Source: Aureibaculum luteum (GTDB taxonomy: Bacteria > Bacteroidota > Bacteroidia > Flavobacteriales > Flavobacteriaceae). Taken from it: a stretch of DNA of 64,000 bases. The DNA lies in assembly GCF_003449015.1 (NCBI RefSeq), contig NZ_QRGD01000002.1, positions 310,001 to 374,000 of the forward strand, read 5' to 3'. This document shows, piece by piece, positions 37,321-48,082 of the stretch (its first letter is position 1; every line of letters begins with the position of its first letter). The notes below the pieces were generated by a model that was not told the origin of the DNA, made no database searches, and worked only from the letters and a program-made list of their open reading frames with translations. A program made the position numbers and the translations under genes.

Positions 37321-40300
37321 ATGAAACAAATTTTATTTAAGCTGTTGTTTTTTACTATAGTATTATGTTCGCATAGTATCTTAGCACAAACAACAGTGAC
37401 AGGAACAATTACAGATGCAGCAGGTGGCGAAACCCTTCCTGGTGTAAACATAATTGAAAAAGGCACAACCAATGGTATTACCTCCGATTTTGATGGTAAT
37501 TACAGTATAGATGTTGCTGAAGGAGCCACTTTACATTTTTCTTTTATTGGTTATACACCAAAAGAAGTTGTTGTAAATGGACAAACTACAATTAATATCA
37601 TTTTAGCTGAAAGTGCCGAGGCACTTGACGAAGTGGTAATTACTGCATTAGGAATCAAGAGAGAAGTGAAGTCTCTTGGTTATTCTATGACAGAATTGAA
37701 AGGTGAAGAATTGTCAAAAACGAATACCGTTAACCCGGTACAAGCTTTACAAGGCCAAGTTTCTGGTGTTAGTATTGGTAGCTCTGATGGTGGTCTTTTT
37801 GGTAACTCTAAAATACAGGTACGTGGAGTGTCAACTTTAAACTCTAGTAACAACCAGCCTATATTTGTAATAGATGGTGTTATTTTAGAAAATGGTACTT
37901 CCAATGAGAGTGCAGACTGGAATGGTAGTTCAAATGATTATGGTAATATTCTTAAAAACCTAAATCCTGATGACTATGCTAGTGTTTCTGTATTAAAAGG
38001 AGCCGCTGCCACAGCGTTGTATGGTTCAAGAGGTATTAATGGTGTTGTTTTAATTGAAACTAAAGATGGTGCAGGGTCAAAAGGTTTAGGCATTTCTGTA
38101 AAACAATCTTTTGGTGTTGACCATGTATATAAACAACCAGCATTACAAAATGAATATGGACCTGGTACTTTAGCAGGGTATATTGGCTATGGTAATAAGG
38201 ATACTAACGGTGATTATTTCAGTTATGATACGGAACAATTTTATTATAATGATGATGGAGATAGAACATTAATTAATCATGCAGGTGGTGGACTAAGTTA
38301 TGGACCTAAATTTGATGGTCAACCAATAATTGACTATGATGGAAATGTAATACCTTATAGTGCCAATACGAATAATATGAAAGATGCCTATGATGATGGG
38401 TTTAATTCAAATACTTCTGTATCATTGAGTGGTGGTAATGAAAAAGGTAATTTTTACTTATCAGATTCTTATAATACAAGAACTGGAACATTGCCAAACA
38501 ATAAATTTGAGAGAAATTCAATGTTATTTTCTGGTTCATATAACTTAGCATCTTGGTTAACAGCCAATGCAAGTGTATCATATACTACATCTATCTCTAA
38601 AAACCCTAGAAATGATATTTCTCAGAGTTTCTTTGATGGTACTTTTGAAAGAACTTACAATACGGAAAAGTATCAACAAGAGCAATATTGGTTAGCTTCT
38701 CATGGAGGTGTTACTAATGCCGCTTATGGTGATGAGTTCGCAAATGCACCAAATAGAGGTTTATGGTTTTCTTATGAAAAAAATAACCAAGAAAGAAAAG
38801 AGCAAGTGACTAGACCTATAGTACGTTTAACAGCTACTGTTGCAGATTGGCTTACGATTACTGCAGAAGGTAATATGAACTTTTATACTACTAAATATGA
38901 ACAAAAGGATTTAGGTAGTGGTTATGCTATGGAAGGTGGTTATTATCAATTAAGTCATGCTGATGATGTGAGTAAAACAGGTAAATTAACTTTTAATTTC
39001 ACTAAAGAATTTAATGAAGATCTAAAAGGTAGTTTATTGCTTGGTGGTGAAATTTGGGATCAAGAAAAGTCTAATACCAGAGTAAACACTGATGGTGGAT
39101 TGATTGTTCCGGGTAGATTCTATTTGGGGAACTCAAAGAAAACACTTCAGTCAGACGGTGGAATTTATGCTACCAAACAAATTAATTCAGCTTATTTTAT
39201 GGCAGATTTGTCTTATAAAGAGCAATTATACCTAACGGTAACAGGTAGAAATGACTGGTCATCTGCTTTAGTATATACAGACGGTACAGGTAATAATTCT
39301 TATTTTTACCCTTCAGTATCAACATCATGGATTTTTAACCAAACTTTTGAAATGCCAAAATGGGTTAGTTTTGGTAAATTAAGAGCATCATGGGCACAAG
39401 TGGGTAGTGATACCGATCCTTATTCAATTAACAGAGGATATTCAGGTGACAGGTATGAATTAAGTGGCGGTTTTGCTTATACAAACTCTGTAAATTCTGT
39501 TTTAGTAGATAGAAGTATAAAACCTGAACTTAAAAACTCGTTTGAAGTGGGTGCTGATGTTAGATTCTTTAAAAATCGTTTAGGAATTGACTTTTCTTAT
39601 TATAACGAGACAATTACAGAGCAAATAGGTCAAGTGCCTATTCCTTCAGTTTCTGGTTATAATGGATTGTTAACAAATGTAGGTACACTTACCAATACTG
39701 GTATTGAACTATCTTTAACAGGAACACCAATTAGAACAGATGATTTTAGTTGGAATTCTACCTTTAATTATTGGAAGAATACAACTAAAGTAAAAGACTT
39801 ACATGCTGACTATGGTGCATATAAAACGTTAGGGGGTAATATCAATTATGGTAACTTCCGTGTTGGTTCTGTAGCTTATGAAGGTGGTGAATATGGAGTA
39901 TTGATGTCTGATGCGGCTATCAAAGAGTACCAAGCTACTGACGTTAACGGTAATGAAATAGATAATCCAAATAATGGAAAGAACTTATTAACTTGGGTTG
40001 ATTCAAGACGTGGTGCATATTTTCAAAGAACAGGTGTGGCAACTGAAGTAGGTAAAATACAACCTGATTTTGAAGGATCTTGGAATAATGAATTTAGATA
40101 CAAAGGATTTAGTTTCTCTGTATTGTTAGATGCACGTTACGGTGGTCATATTGCTTCTTATAGTAGCCGTTACGGAACTGCTTATGGTTATTTAGAAGAA
40201 TCTTTAAGAGGTAGAGATGCCGAACATGGTGGTGTAACTTGGACTTCTCAACATGCAGACGAACAAGGAAGAGAGTACTCAGATGGTATAATTCCTGATG

Positions 40301-40728
40301 GTGTTTTTGAAGATGGGCAAATGGTTACAACTCCAAGTGGATCTAGCGTAGATGTTGGAGGGATGACGTATCAAGAAGCTTTTGATGCAGGTTATGTTGA
40401 GCCTACCCATGCAAGTTATTACAATTACAGAATTAATTCTTGGGGACAAGGTGTTGTAAACCCTGATTGGTTTACGGAATTAAAATATATTGCAGTTCGT
40501 AATATATCAATCGGTTATAACTTACCAAAGTCAGTAAGTAGCAGTATAGGAGCATCTAATCTTTATTTAGGTTTGAATGGTAGAAATCTAGGTTATTTAT
40601 ACAATTCTATGCCTAATGACATTAACCCTGAAAGTTTTAGAGGAACATCAAGTACAGAATCATATAGAGAACGTGCTTTTGCTCCATATTTGTCAAGTTA
40701 TACTATGACTATTCTTTTAGATTTTTAA
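37321..40728 (+). CDS. SusC/RagA-family TonB-dependent transporter
   Basis: This 1135-residue outer-membrane importer works with the SusD encoded 18 bp downstream. A signal peptide (about 1-22, SILAQ) is followed by a CarboxypepD_reg-like domain (about 24-105, ending DEVVITALG), a plug (about 115-250: ALQGQVSGVSIGSS, NQPIFVIDGVI, ATALYGSRGINGVVLIETK) and a 22-strand barrel ending in YTMTILLDF. It is intact. Its first about 110 residues are strikingly close to those of the SusC at 43130, whereas plug loops and barrel differ. No STN anti-sigma domain is present, so regulation by an ECF/anti-sigma pair is unlikely. Ligand unknown. Confidence 0.95.
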   Translation: MKQILFKLLFFTIVLCSHSILAQTTVTGTITDAAGGETLPGVNIIEKGTTNGITSDFDGNYSIDVAEGATLHFSFIGYTPKEVVVNGQTTINIILAESAEALDEVVITALGIKREVKSLGYSMTELKGEELSKTNTVNPVQALQGQVSGVSIGSSDGGLFGNSKIQVRGVSTLNSSNNQPIFVIDGVILENGTSNESADWNGSSNDYGNILKNLNPDDYASVSVLKGAAATALYGSRGINGVVLIETKDGAGSKGLGISVKQSFGVDHVYKQPALQNEYGPGTLAGYIGYGNKDTNGDYFSYDTEQFYYNDDGDRTLINHAGGGLSYGPKFDGQPIIDYDGNVIPYSANTNNMKDAYDDGFNSNTSVSLSGGNEKGNFYLSDSYNTRTGTLPNNKFERNSMLFSGSYNLASWLTANASVSYTTSISKNPRNDISQSFFDGTFERTYNTEKYQQEQYWLASHGGVTNAAYGDEFANAPNRGLWFSYEKNNQERKEQVTRPIVRLTATVADWLTITAEGNMNFYTTKYEQKDLGSGYAMEGGYYQLSHADDVSKTGKLTFNFTKEFNEDLKGSLLLGGEIWDQEKSNTRVNTDGGLIVPGRFYLGNSKKTLQSDGGIYATKQINSAYFMADLSYKEQLYLTVTGRNDWSSALVYTDGTGNNSYFYPSVSTSWIFNQTFEMPKWVSFGKLRASWAQVGSDTDPYSINRGYSGDRYELSGGFAYTNSVNSVLVDRSIKPELKNSFEVGADVRFFKNRLGIDFSYYNETITEQIGQVPIPSVSGYNGLLTNVGTLTNTGIELSLTGTPIRTDDFSWNSTFNYWKNTTKVKDLHADYGAYKTLGGNINYGNFRVGSVAYEGGEYGVLMSDAAIKEYQATDVNGNEIDNPNNGKNLLTWVDSRRGAYFQRTGVATEVGKIQPDFEGSWNNEFRYKGFSFSVLLDARYGGHIASYSSRYGTAYGYLEESLRGRDAEHGGVTWTSQHADEQGREYSDGIIPDGVFEDGQMVTTPSGSSVDVGGMTYQEAFDAGYVEPTHASYYNYRINSWGQGVVNPDWFTELKYIAVRNISIGYNLPKSVSSSIGASNLYLGLNGRNLGYLYNSMPNDINPESFRGTSSTESYRERAFAPYLSSYTMTILLDF

Positions 40729-40746
40729 TATAAAATAGATAAAAAA

Positions 40747-42606
40747 ATGAAAAAAATATTTCAATTCATATTAACGATGTCAGTCCTATTTGTTGTAGGA
40801 TGTGACAAAGATGATTTTGCAGATAAGAACAGTAACCCTTCTGAGCTTTCTCAAGCGGATACTAGGTTTCAAGTTACACAGACCATCAATCAAATGTATA
40901 ATGATGATTATACGATATGGTTTTATAATAATTTTGATTATATCTATCCTTGGAGCCAAATTACTACGGCAAGTGCCGGAGGTGGTAATAGTGAACTAAT
41001 GGTAGAGATGGATAACGCAGGTGGACATTCTACCTACCCAACATTTTTTGCAAATATTAGAGATATACGGTCTAAAATAGATGCATTACCAGAAGAGGAT
41101 AAAGCTCAAAGTTTGGGAATGAAAGGGATGACTTATCCTATATCTATCCAAACTTTTATGACCCAAACTGATGTTTCAGGTTCATTGGTGTATTCTGAAG
41201 GGGCAATGGCACCATATACAACACCTGCTCTTATTACGCCAATTTATGACAATCAAGAATTACTTTTTAACACTTGGTTAGAGGAGTTAAATGCAGCTAT
41301 TCCTTTATTAATGGCAGAAGACCAAATAGATATGGGTGCTCAAGATTTAATCTATAATGGTGATTATATGAAGTGGGCAAAGTTTGCTAATTTGTTAAAA
41401 TTAAGAATTGCAGCAAGGCTCGTTAATAAAGATAAAGCTCGAGCGATCCAAATTGTCGAAGAAGTAGTCAATTCAGCTGCTGGATATATGGATGAATTAG
41501 GCGACGATTTTATTTACCAAAAAGGTATCGAATATTATGGTACAGGTAATGGACAACAACCAGGTATCGGTGCAAAAAATCTTGTCGATTTTATGGTAGA
41601 CAATAAAGATCCAAGAGTTAGAGTATTGTTTGAAAAAAATGATTTTAATGGGGAAGTGGTACAAGCATTTATTGATGCAGGTAAACCTTTACCTCCTTAT
41701 GTAGATCAATACGTTGTAAAAGATGGAAGCGGTAATTTTTCAGGTTGGTCAGGTCCAGGAGAACCATGGGTGAGATACTTTGGTGTACCATTGGCTCCTG
41801 ATGCCGTATTGGCGTCAGAAAATGACATTTACTTTAGTCAAGGTATAAGAAATAGAATTAGTGAAGGAGGTGTTGAGAAAACATATACTTCTACTTCTGA
41901 TTTTTCTGAAAGATTAACACGTACAAGATTTTCTTTTACATATCCTACAAAACCAGGAGGTAGATTCTTAGAATTAAAAGATAATTATCCACCACTAAAA
42001 GTAATATTAGGGAGTGCTGCAGAAACCAACCTTTATTTAGCAGAGTTTAAATTATTAGGTGCTAATATTGCTGGAGATGCACAAGAATACTTTAATAAAG
42101 GTGTTGAGTTATCGATTATGCGTATGGACAAAATAGCTGAAGAACACAGATATCCTTACTATGACAATGACCCTGTATATGATGATGCAAGTATAGCTTC
42201 AGCCGGAGCAACTAAATTACAAGCTAATGAAATTACAGCTTTATTGGCAAGACCTGCTTATGATTTAAGTACTGATGGCTTAGAAAAAGTTTATATACAA
42301 CAATTGATTAACCATGCTGGTACACCACATGATACATGGACAACTGCACGTCGTTCAGGTGTACCTAAAACTGGTAGTGCTGTATGGCCAAGAGAACCTT
42401 TCTTATCTGGTGGTGTAGATTTAACGGTACCACGTAGATTTAAATCATCTGAACCATTAGAGTCAAGTAAAAACTATGCGAATGAACAAGCAGCTTTAGA
42501 TGAAGAAGGTTTTACTCCTGGTAGTAATGACCCAGTTCTTTTAAATACACAAAGACTTTGGTTTGATAAAGAAAACCCTCAATATGGAGCAGGACCAAAT
42601 AACTAA
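40747..42606 (+). CDS. SusD-like lipoprotein (SusD-like_2 type)
   Basis: This 619-residue surface lipoprotein, lipobox FVVG-C19, partners the SusC just upstream. It opens with DKDDFADKNSNPSEL, typical of the RagB/SusD-like_2 branch. Helical-repeat segments include YMKWAKFANLLKLRIAARLVNKDKARA and LYLAEFKLLGANIAGDAQEYFNKGVELSI. It ends with a motif found in all three such proteins of this locus (TQRLWFD). It is longer than classic SusD, with extra loops at about 130-180 and 310-360. Substrate is unknown. An intrinsic terminator lies 130 bp beyond its stop codon. Confidence 0.92.
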   Translation: MKKIFQFILTMSVLFVVGCDKDDFADKNSNPSELSQADTRFQVTQTINQMYNDDYTIWFYNNFDYIYPWSQITTASAGGGNSELMVEMDNAGGHSTYPTFFANIRDIRSKIDALPEEDKAQSLGMKGMTYPISIQTFMTQTDVSGSLVYSEGAMAPYTTPALITPIYDNQELLFNTWLEELNAAIPLLMAEDQIDMGAQDLIYNGDYMKWAKFANLLKLRIAARLVNKDKARAIQIVEEVVNSAAGYMDELGDDFIYQKGIEYYGTGNGQQPGIGAKNLVDFMVDNKDPRVRVLFEKNDFNGEVVQAFIDAGKPLPPYVDQYVVKDGSGNFSGWSGPGEPWVRYFGVPLAPDAVLASENDIYFSQGIRNRISEGGVEKTYTSTSDFSERLTRTRFSFTYPTKPGGRFLELKDNYPPLKVILGSAAETNLYLAEFKLLGANIAGDAQEYFNKGVELSIMRMDKIAEEHRYPYYDNDPVYDDASIASAGATKLQANEITALLARPAYDLSTDGLEKVYIQQLINHAGTPHDTWTTARRSGVPKTGSAVWPREPFLSGGVDLTVPRRFKSSEPLESSKNYANEQAALDEEGFTPGSNDPVLLNTQRLWFDKENPQYGAGPNN

Positions 42607-43031
42607 GAACAATTCCTTTATGTTTTTACTTGTTTTTACAAATTAAACGCTCCTATGGAGAGAGTAGAACTTCTAGTTTAGCCACATCTGTGCTTTAAAA
42701 TATAGTTCTTGTTAAGTTTGTTATTTGAGTTAGTAATTAAAAAGAGTCTGAGAAATCAGACTCTTTTTTTATTTTACAATTAACATTTTTATTTTCTGAA
42801 TTTATTGATGATTTTATTTTTTTATTGAATACGTAGTATTAGTATTAATGAAAAATTACTTCTTATGAATGGGTTTAAATAGTATTAACATTTATCTAAA
42901 AAGAATTGAGATTTTAATAGATTTAGAACTTGAAAAATATTCCAATTTTTTTATGTTGTTTTTTTGGAACTTCCTTATTATCATTTATTAATAAATTCAA
43001 GGAATTATTAAAGAAACAATATATTAATCCA
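42607..43031. other. Intergenic stretch between SusCD pairs
   Basis: Contains the terminator at 42739-42770. Otherwise it is AT-rich sequence in which I see no gene. Confidence 0.6.
42739..42770 (+). terminator. Intrinsic terminator after first intact SusCD pair
   Basis: Stem AAAGAGTCTGA (42741-42751), loop GAAA, complementary arm TCAGACTCTTT (42756-42766), then a T tract. Closely similar to the terminator at 48009-48041. Confidence 0.9.
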
Positions 43032-43118
43032 GTTATTAAGTAGAAAAAAAATGTTGTTGGTCGAAATTATTAGTAAAATTTTAGGATAATTTATTATCTT
43101 TAACTCAATAAACTCAAA
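43032..43118 (+). promoter_or_regulatory. Locus operator, promoter and leader element of SusC (43130)
   Basis: Core GTTGTTGGTCGAA (43053-43065) continues ATTATTAG (43066-43073), differing at one of 21 positions from the copy at 37247. A partner GTTATTAAGTAG lies at 43032, 21 bp upstream. The -7 box TATCTTTA (43095-43102) begins 35 bp after the GTC. AACTCAAA (43111-43118) precedes the ATG by 11 bp. Confidence 0.65.
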
Positions 43119-43129
43119 TTAATATATTT

Positions 43130-46100
43130 ATGAAAAAAAATTTATCAAAACTGCTGTTTTTTGTTGTAGTATTATGTTCACATAGTATCTTCGCACAATC
43201 AACAGTAACAGGAACTATCAAGGATGCTGCAGATGGAAGTACGCTTCCAGGTGTTAACATCATCGAGAAAGGTACATCTAATGGTGTAACCTCAGATTTT
43301 GACGGGAAGTATAGCATTGACGTATCCGAAGGTGCTGTATTACAATATTCTTTTATCGGATATACTCCTCAAGAAATTACAGTAAACAATCAAACAGTTA
43401 TTAACCTTTCTTTAGCTCAAAGTGCTGAGGCTTTAGATGAAGTGGTAATAACAGCCTTAGGTATTTCGAGAGAGAAAAAGGCATTAGGTTATGCTATTTC
43501 TGAATTGAAAAGTGATGATTTAAATGTTGCTAAAGAAACCAATGTAGTAAATTCTTTATCAGGTAAGGTTGCTGGTGTTGTGTTAACACAATCAACTTCT
43601 GGTCCTGCCGGTGGTACACGTGTTGTAATTCGTGGTAACAATTCAATTACAGGTAATAATCAACCTTTATATGTAGTTGATGGTGTGCCAATTGATAACT
43701 CTGGTATAGGTTCTGCCGCAGGTAATGGTGGTGGAGAGTATTCTAGATCGGATTTTGGTACTGGTGTATCAGATATTAATCCAGAAGATATAGAATCAAT
43801 GTCTATATTAAAAGGACCAAATGCAGCGGCATTATATGGTTCAAGAGCCAGTAATGGGGTAATTATAATAACGACTAAAAGGGGGAAAATGAATTCTGGA
43901 TTAGGTGTAAGTATTTCATCTAGTGCAACTTTCGAAAATCCTTTATTATTACCTGAATATCAAAATGATTATGGTAGAGGTAGTAATGGTAATTTTCCTG
44001 AAATACCAGTTGGAGGTACATTAGAAGAACAATTAGCTGCTGTTAAAAGTAATTCTTCATGGGGGCCGAAATTTGATGGTTCTCAACAATTGTATTATAA
44101 TGGAGAAATGAGAGAGTATTCAGCACAACCTGATAATGTAAAAGATTTTTTCAGAACAGGTACTACATTTACGAACTCAGTTACTTTAAGTGGTGGTGGA
44201 GAAAAGTCATCTGTTTTATTTTCTTATACACATACAAAAGCAGAAGCTATTGTGCCAAACTCTGATGTAAGAAGACATAACTTTAATTTAAGAGGTTATT
44301 CTAAGTTAACAGATAAATTTACCTTAGATGCAAAGGTAACCTACTTTCAACAAGATGCAAACAATAGAGTGGTTCAAGGTACAGAAGGTCTCATGGCATA
44401 TGTATATGGAATACCAAGAAATATTGACATTAGAGACATGGAGAAATATCAAGATTTAGAAAATCCAGTTAATCCAGACAGACCTTATGATGTTATTTCT
44501 ACAAGTTCAGCTGGAGGAAATCCATACTGGATCTTAAATCATGATATTAATGAAGATACCAGAACACGTGTAAATGGTTTTGCCAAAATAAATTATGAAT
44601 TTACAGATTATTTATCTGCATTTGCAAGAGTAGGTACAGATGTTGTAAAACACGACACTTATGGTGTTAGCCAATGGGGACATCATTTCCAACCAACTGG
44701 CTCTTTAGGGATTAGCGAAAATAGTATCTCGGAAACGAATGCTGACTTCTTATTTATTTTTAATAAGGATATATCAGATAAATTTAATATAGCAGCTAAT
44801 TTTGGTGGTAACCATTCATATAGAACTAGAAAAGGTATTGGAATTAGTGGAAGAGGATTTAAGGTGCCAACGAGAGTTACAGTTTCTAATTTAGTTGATC
44901 CGCAACAATCATATACACCTTTACAAGAGAAAAAAGTGAATTCATTATATGGATCAGCTTCATTCGCTTATGATAGCTACTTATATTTAGATTTAACAGG
45001 AAGAAATGACTGGTCTTCTACGTTGTCTGCCGATAACAGATCTTATTTTTATCCATCTGCAAGTTTAAGTTTTATACCGAGTCAAGCATTTGATTTTTCA
45101 AGTTCTCCAATTAATTTTTTAAAGTTTAGAGGTAGTTGGGCACAAGTAGGTAATGATACAGGTGTTTACCAATTAACAGAAACCTTTAATTTGGCGGCAA
45201 ATGGATATTTGGATTTGGTGCAAATTTCAAGACCATCTGTTAAATATAGTCCAGACTTAAAACCAGAACAGGTAACATCTTCAGAGGTTGGTCTAGAATT
45301 CAAAATGTTTAACAATCGCTTTTTTGGAGATTTATCTTATTATAGTATAACATCAAAAGACTTAATTTTTGACGTACCGGTTCCAGCAGCAACTGGGTAT
45401 AGTACGTTTAGAGAAAATGTTGGGGAGTTATCAAATAAAGGTTTTGAAATTCTAATAGGTGGTACTCCAGTAAAAACGGATGATTTAGAATGGGTAATCT
45501 CAGCTAATATTTCAAAAAATGAAAATAAGTTAGTTTCATTAATTGATGACCTCGATAATTTCTCGTTCGCAGGTAATAATGGTGGTGATGTTCAAGTACA
45601 AGCAACTGTTGGTGGTGGATTTGGGGATATTTATGGTAGAACATGGAAGAGAGTTGAAGAAGGTGTAGATGCTGGAAAATTATTATTGAGTAGTGAAGGA
45701 AGACCTCAAGCCGAAAGTGAACTTAAGAAGTTAGGAAACTATCAACCTGATTATGTAGGTGGTATTACTAATAATATTAATTACAAGAATTTAGGATTAA
45801 GTTTTTTAATTGATTTTAGAATTGGAGGTCAAGTTTATTCAGGTACAGATGCAGCCTTAGATGGAAGTGGTACTTCAGTTAGAACATTGCAATACAGAGA
45901 AAGTGGTGTGGTTGTTGATGGTGTTATAGCCAATGACCCAGCCGATCCAAGTGCAGGTTATACTCAAAATACGACAAATATTACAGGTCAACAATATTGG
46001 GGATCTGTTAGTGGTATTACAGAGAATTATATTTATGACCAAACGAATTTTAGAATGCGTGAAATTGCATTGACCTATAGAATACCTGGAAAAATACTAG

Positions 46101-46285
46101 AAAATGCATTTATAAAAAGTGCTTCTATTAATTTGATTGGAAGAAATTTATTCTTTATTTCAAAGAAAATTGATAATTTTGATCCAGAATCAAGTTATTC
46201 GACGAGTAACTTCTCACAAGGTTTATTATATTATAATTTACCAACAACGAGAAGTATAGGTTTAAACTTAAATATTAAATTTTAA
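43130..46285 (+). CDS. SusC/RagA-family TonB-dependent transporter
   Basis: 1051 residues, intact. It has a signal peptide (about 1-22, SIFAQ), a CarboxypepD_reg-like domain with FDGKYSIDVSEGAVLQYSFI and DEVVITALG, a plug (GGTRVVIRGNNSITGNNQ; NAAALYGSRASNGVIIITTK) and a barrel with aromatic-ended strands, ending SIGLNLNIKF. The SusD gene begins after 4 bp. The N-terminal portion is nearly a copy of that in the SusC at 37321, down to LLFF and VLCSHSI in the signal peptide. Ligand unknown. Confidence 0.95.
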   Translation: MKKNLSKLLFFVVVLCSHSIFAQSTVTGTIKDAADGSTLPGVNIIEKGTSNGVTSDFDGKYSIDVSEGAVLQYSFIGYTPQEITVNNQTVINLSLAQSAEALDEVVITALGISREKKALGYAISELKSDDLNVAKETNVVNSLSGKVAGVVLTQSTSGPAGGTRVVIRGNNSITGNNQPLYVVDGVPIDNSGIGSAAGNGGGEYSRSDFGTGVSDINPEDIESMSILKGPNAAALYGSRASNGVIIITTKRGKMNSGLGVSISSSATFENPLLLPEYQNDYGRGSNGNFPEIPVGGTLEEQLAAVKSNSSWGPKFDGSQQLYYNGEMREYSAQPDNVKDFFRTGTTFTNSVTLSGGGEKSSVLFSYTHTKAEAIVPNSDVRRHNFNLRGYSKLTDKFTLDAKVTYFQQDANNRVVQGTEGLMAYVYGIPRNIDIRDMEKYQDLENPVNPDRPYDVISTSSAGGNPYWILNHDINEDTRTRVNGFAKINYEFTDYLSAFARVGTDVVKHDTYGVSQWGHHFQPTGSLGISENSISETNADFLFIFNKDISDKFNIAANFGGNHSYRTRKGIGISGRGFKVPTRVTVSNLVDPQQSYTPLQEKKVNSLYGSASFAYDSYLYLDLTGRNDWSSTLSADNRSYFYPSASLSFIPSQAFDFSSSPINFLKFRGSWAQVGNDTGVYQLTETFNLAANGYLDLVQISRPSVKYSPDLKPEQVTSSEVGLEFKMFNNRFFGDLSYYSITSKDLIFDVPVPAATGYSTFRENVGELSNKGFEILIGGTPVKTDDLEWVISANISKNENKLVSLIDDLDNFSFAGNNGGDVQVQATVGGGFGDIYGRTWKRVEEGVDAGKLLLSSEGRPQAESELKKLGNYQPDYVGGITNNINYKNLGLSFLIDFRIGGQVYSGTDAALDGSGTSVRTLQYRESGVVVDGVIANDPADPSAGYTQNTTNITGQQYWGSVSGITENYIYDQTNFRMREIALTYRIPGKILENAFIKSASINLIGRNLFFISKKIDNFDPESSYSTSNFSQGLLYYNLPTTRSIGLNLNIKF

Positions 46286-46289
46286 AAAT

Positions 46290-47984
46290 ATGAAAACAAA
46301 TATAATTAAATTATGTTTATTGATTTTTGTAGGTACGTTAATATCATGTACTGGTGATTTCGATGAGATCAATCAAAACCCAAATGGGTTTACAGCAGAT
46401 GATGTAAGTGCAAAATTCTTTATTACAGAGCCTCAGTATAAATTATATGCTGAAGATCGCTATCCTTATTGGAGAGCTCAGTTAATTCATACGGACCGTT
46501 ATGCTGGTCATTTCACATTCGGACATAGTGGTTCTTGGTGGAGTGACGGTTTAGGTTATGATTATTCTTCAGGATATACTGATGCTGCATGGGGTTGGTT
46601 ATCAGGAGAGTTTGGTAAGATTGATGGTTTTATGAAATTAGTAAAATCTGGTGGTGAATTTGAAAATGAATACATGTACGCCGTTGGTTTAATCATGAAA
46701 TCGTTGTATTTCCAAATGTATACGGATACTTGGGGTATGGTACCTTATAGTGAAGCTGGTGTTGAAGGAATTGTAACACCTAAATATGATGCTCAAAAGG
46801 ATATTTATAAAGGAATTATTGCTGATTTAGATGCAGCAATGGCTACTATCGGTGATGCAGAGAGAACTGGAACAGGTATTAATGACCTCGGTGAGAATGA
46901 TGTGTATTGTGGTGGCGATTTACAGAAATGGAAAAAATTAGCCAATACATTAAAATTACGAATAGGAATGAGAGCTCTAGGAGCAACTGGAGATGATTTT
47001 GCAACAGGAGCAATTAATCAAGCATTATCAGCAGATTTATTAGATGCAACTTCTGGTAGTATTTTAATGGATAAGGATGAAATCATTAGTCAATGGGGGA
47101 GTGCTGCATATGGTGATGTTTGGCATAACTTTGGTGGTTTAGGGTCTAAATGGACAGTTGGTAAAACACTAATTGATCATTTAAGAAATTATAACGATCC
47201 TAGATTGTCGGTATTTGCGAAACCTGTTGAAGGTGGTGAGGTAACTATTACCAAGCCAGCCAGTGGTGAAACAGCGGACAACTTTTGGGTTCGTGCGAAC
47301 TTTTTATCAAGTATTTTTGATGCCGCAGGTGCTACATATACGAGAACGGATGCCGCAGATCAAGTTACCTTTAATGTACCAGCAGGGCAATATATTGGCC
47401 AACCGACTAGATTAAGAGGTGAAATGTCATCTTTTGCTAATTTTAAATTTTTCAGTACGCCTTCTGATTTAGTAATAAGAGCTAAAAATGATGGTGCTAT
47501 GTATCCTGAAATTGTACTCACAAGTGCAGAGGCTTATTTTTTACAAGCAGAAGCTGCAGTTAGAGGTTTAGGTACTGGTGATGCTCAAGAATTATTAGCA
47601 ATGGGTATAAAAGAGGCTATGAAAGTTTGGGGTATTTCTGGTGGAGATGCAGATACATATATAGCTCAATCAGCAATAGCAGATATTTCTGCTGGTACCA
47701 TGGAGCAAAAATTAGAAAAAATAGCAATTCAAAGATGGTTAAATACATATACTGATGGTTTTGAAGGTTGGGCTGTTGTTAGAGATACAGGTTATCCATC
47801 TGAATTAGCTACAGGAGTTAATAACCAAGTTATTTTTGCAGACGGTGATTTAGCTGGACAATACCCTCAACGTTTACGTTATGGTACTGCTGAGCAAACA
47901 AGTAATGAAGCTAATTACAATGCGGCCGTTGCAGCTCAAGGAGAAGATGTACAAGCTACTAAATTATGGTATGCGAAGCAATAA
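46290..47984 (+). CDS. SusD-like lipoprotein (SusD-like_2 type)
   Basis: 564 residues with lipobox LIS-C20 and the start CTGDFDEINQNPNGFT typical of this branch. Helical segments include YMYAVGLIMKSLYFQMYTDTWG, DLQKWKKLANTLKLRIGMRA and LTSAEAYFLQAEAAVRGLG. The C-terminal IAIQRWLNTYTDGFEGWAVVRDTGYP is diagnostic. TWG, WKKLANTLKLR and the final TKLWY-type ending are shared with its sister SusD proteins. It is the binding partner of the SusC 4 bp upstream. A terminator follows about 30 bp after the stop codon. Confidence 0.93.
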   Translation: MKTNIIKLCLLIFVGTLISCTGDFDEINQNPNGFTADDVSAKFFITEPQYKLYAEDRYPYWRAQLIHTDRYAGHFTFGHSGSWWSDGLGYDYSSGYTDAAWGWLSGEFGKIDGFMKLVKSGGEFENEYMYAVGLIMKSLYFQMYTDTWGMVPYSEAGVEGIVTPKYDAQKDIYKGIIADLDAAMATIGDAERTGTGINDLGENDVYCGGDLQKWKKLANTLKLRIGMRALGATGDDFATGAINQALSADLLDATSGSILMDKDEIISQWGSAAYGDVWHNFGGLGSKWTVGKTLIDHLRNYNDPRLSVFAKPVEGGEVTITKPASGETADNFWVRANFLSSIFDAAGATYTRTDAADQVTFNVPAGQYIGQPTRLRGEMSSFANFKFFSTPSDLVIRAKNDGAMYPEIVLTSAEAYFLQAEAAVRGLGTGDAQELLAMGIKEAMKVWGISGGDADTYIAQSAIADISAGTMEQKLEKIAIQRWLNTYTDGFEGWAVVRDTGYPSELATGVNNQVIFADGDLAGQYPQRLRYGTAEQTSNEANYNAAVAAQGEDVQATKLWYAKQ

Positions 47985-48008
47985 TTAAATACTGAATATA
48001 TTAATAGT

Positions 48009-48041
48009 TTAAAAGAGCCTGAGAAATCAGGCTCTTTTTTT
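48009..48041 (+). terminator. Intrinsic terminator after second intact SusCD pair
   Basis: Stem AAAAGAGCCTGA (48011-48022), loop GAAA, arm TCAGGCTCTTTT (48027-48038), then a T run. Confidence 0.92.
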
Positions 48042-48082
48042 GTTAAATAATGATCTAAAAATGTGATTAATTAACGTAGAGA

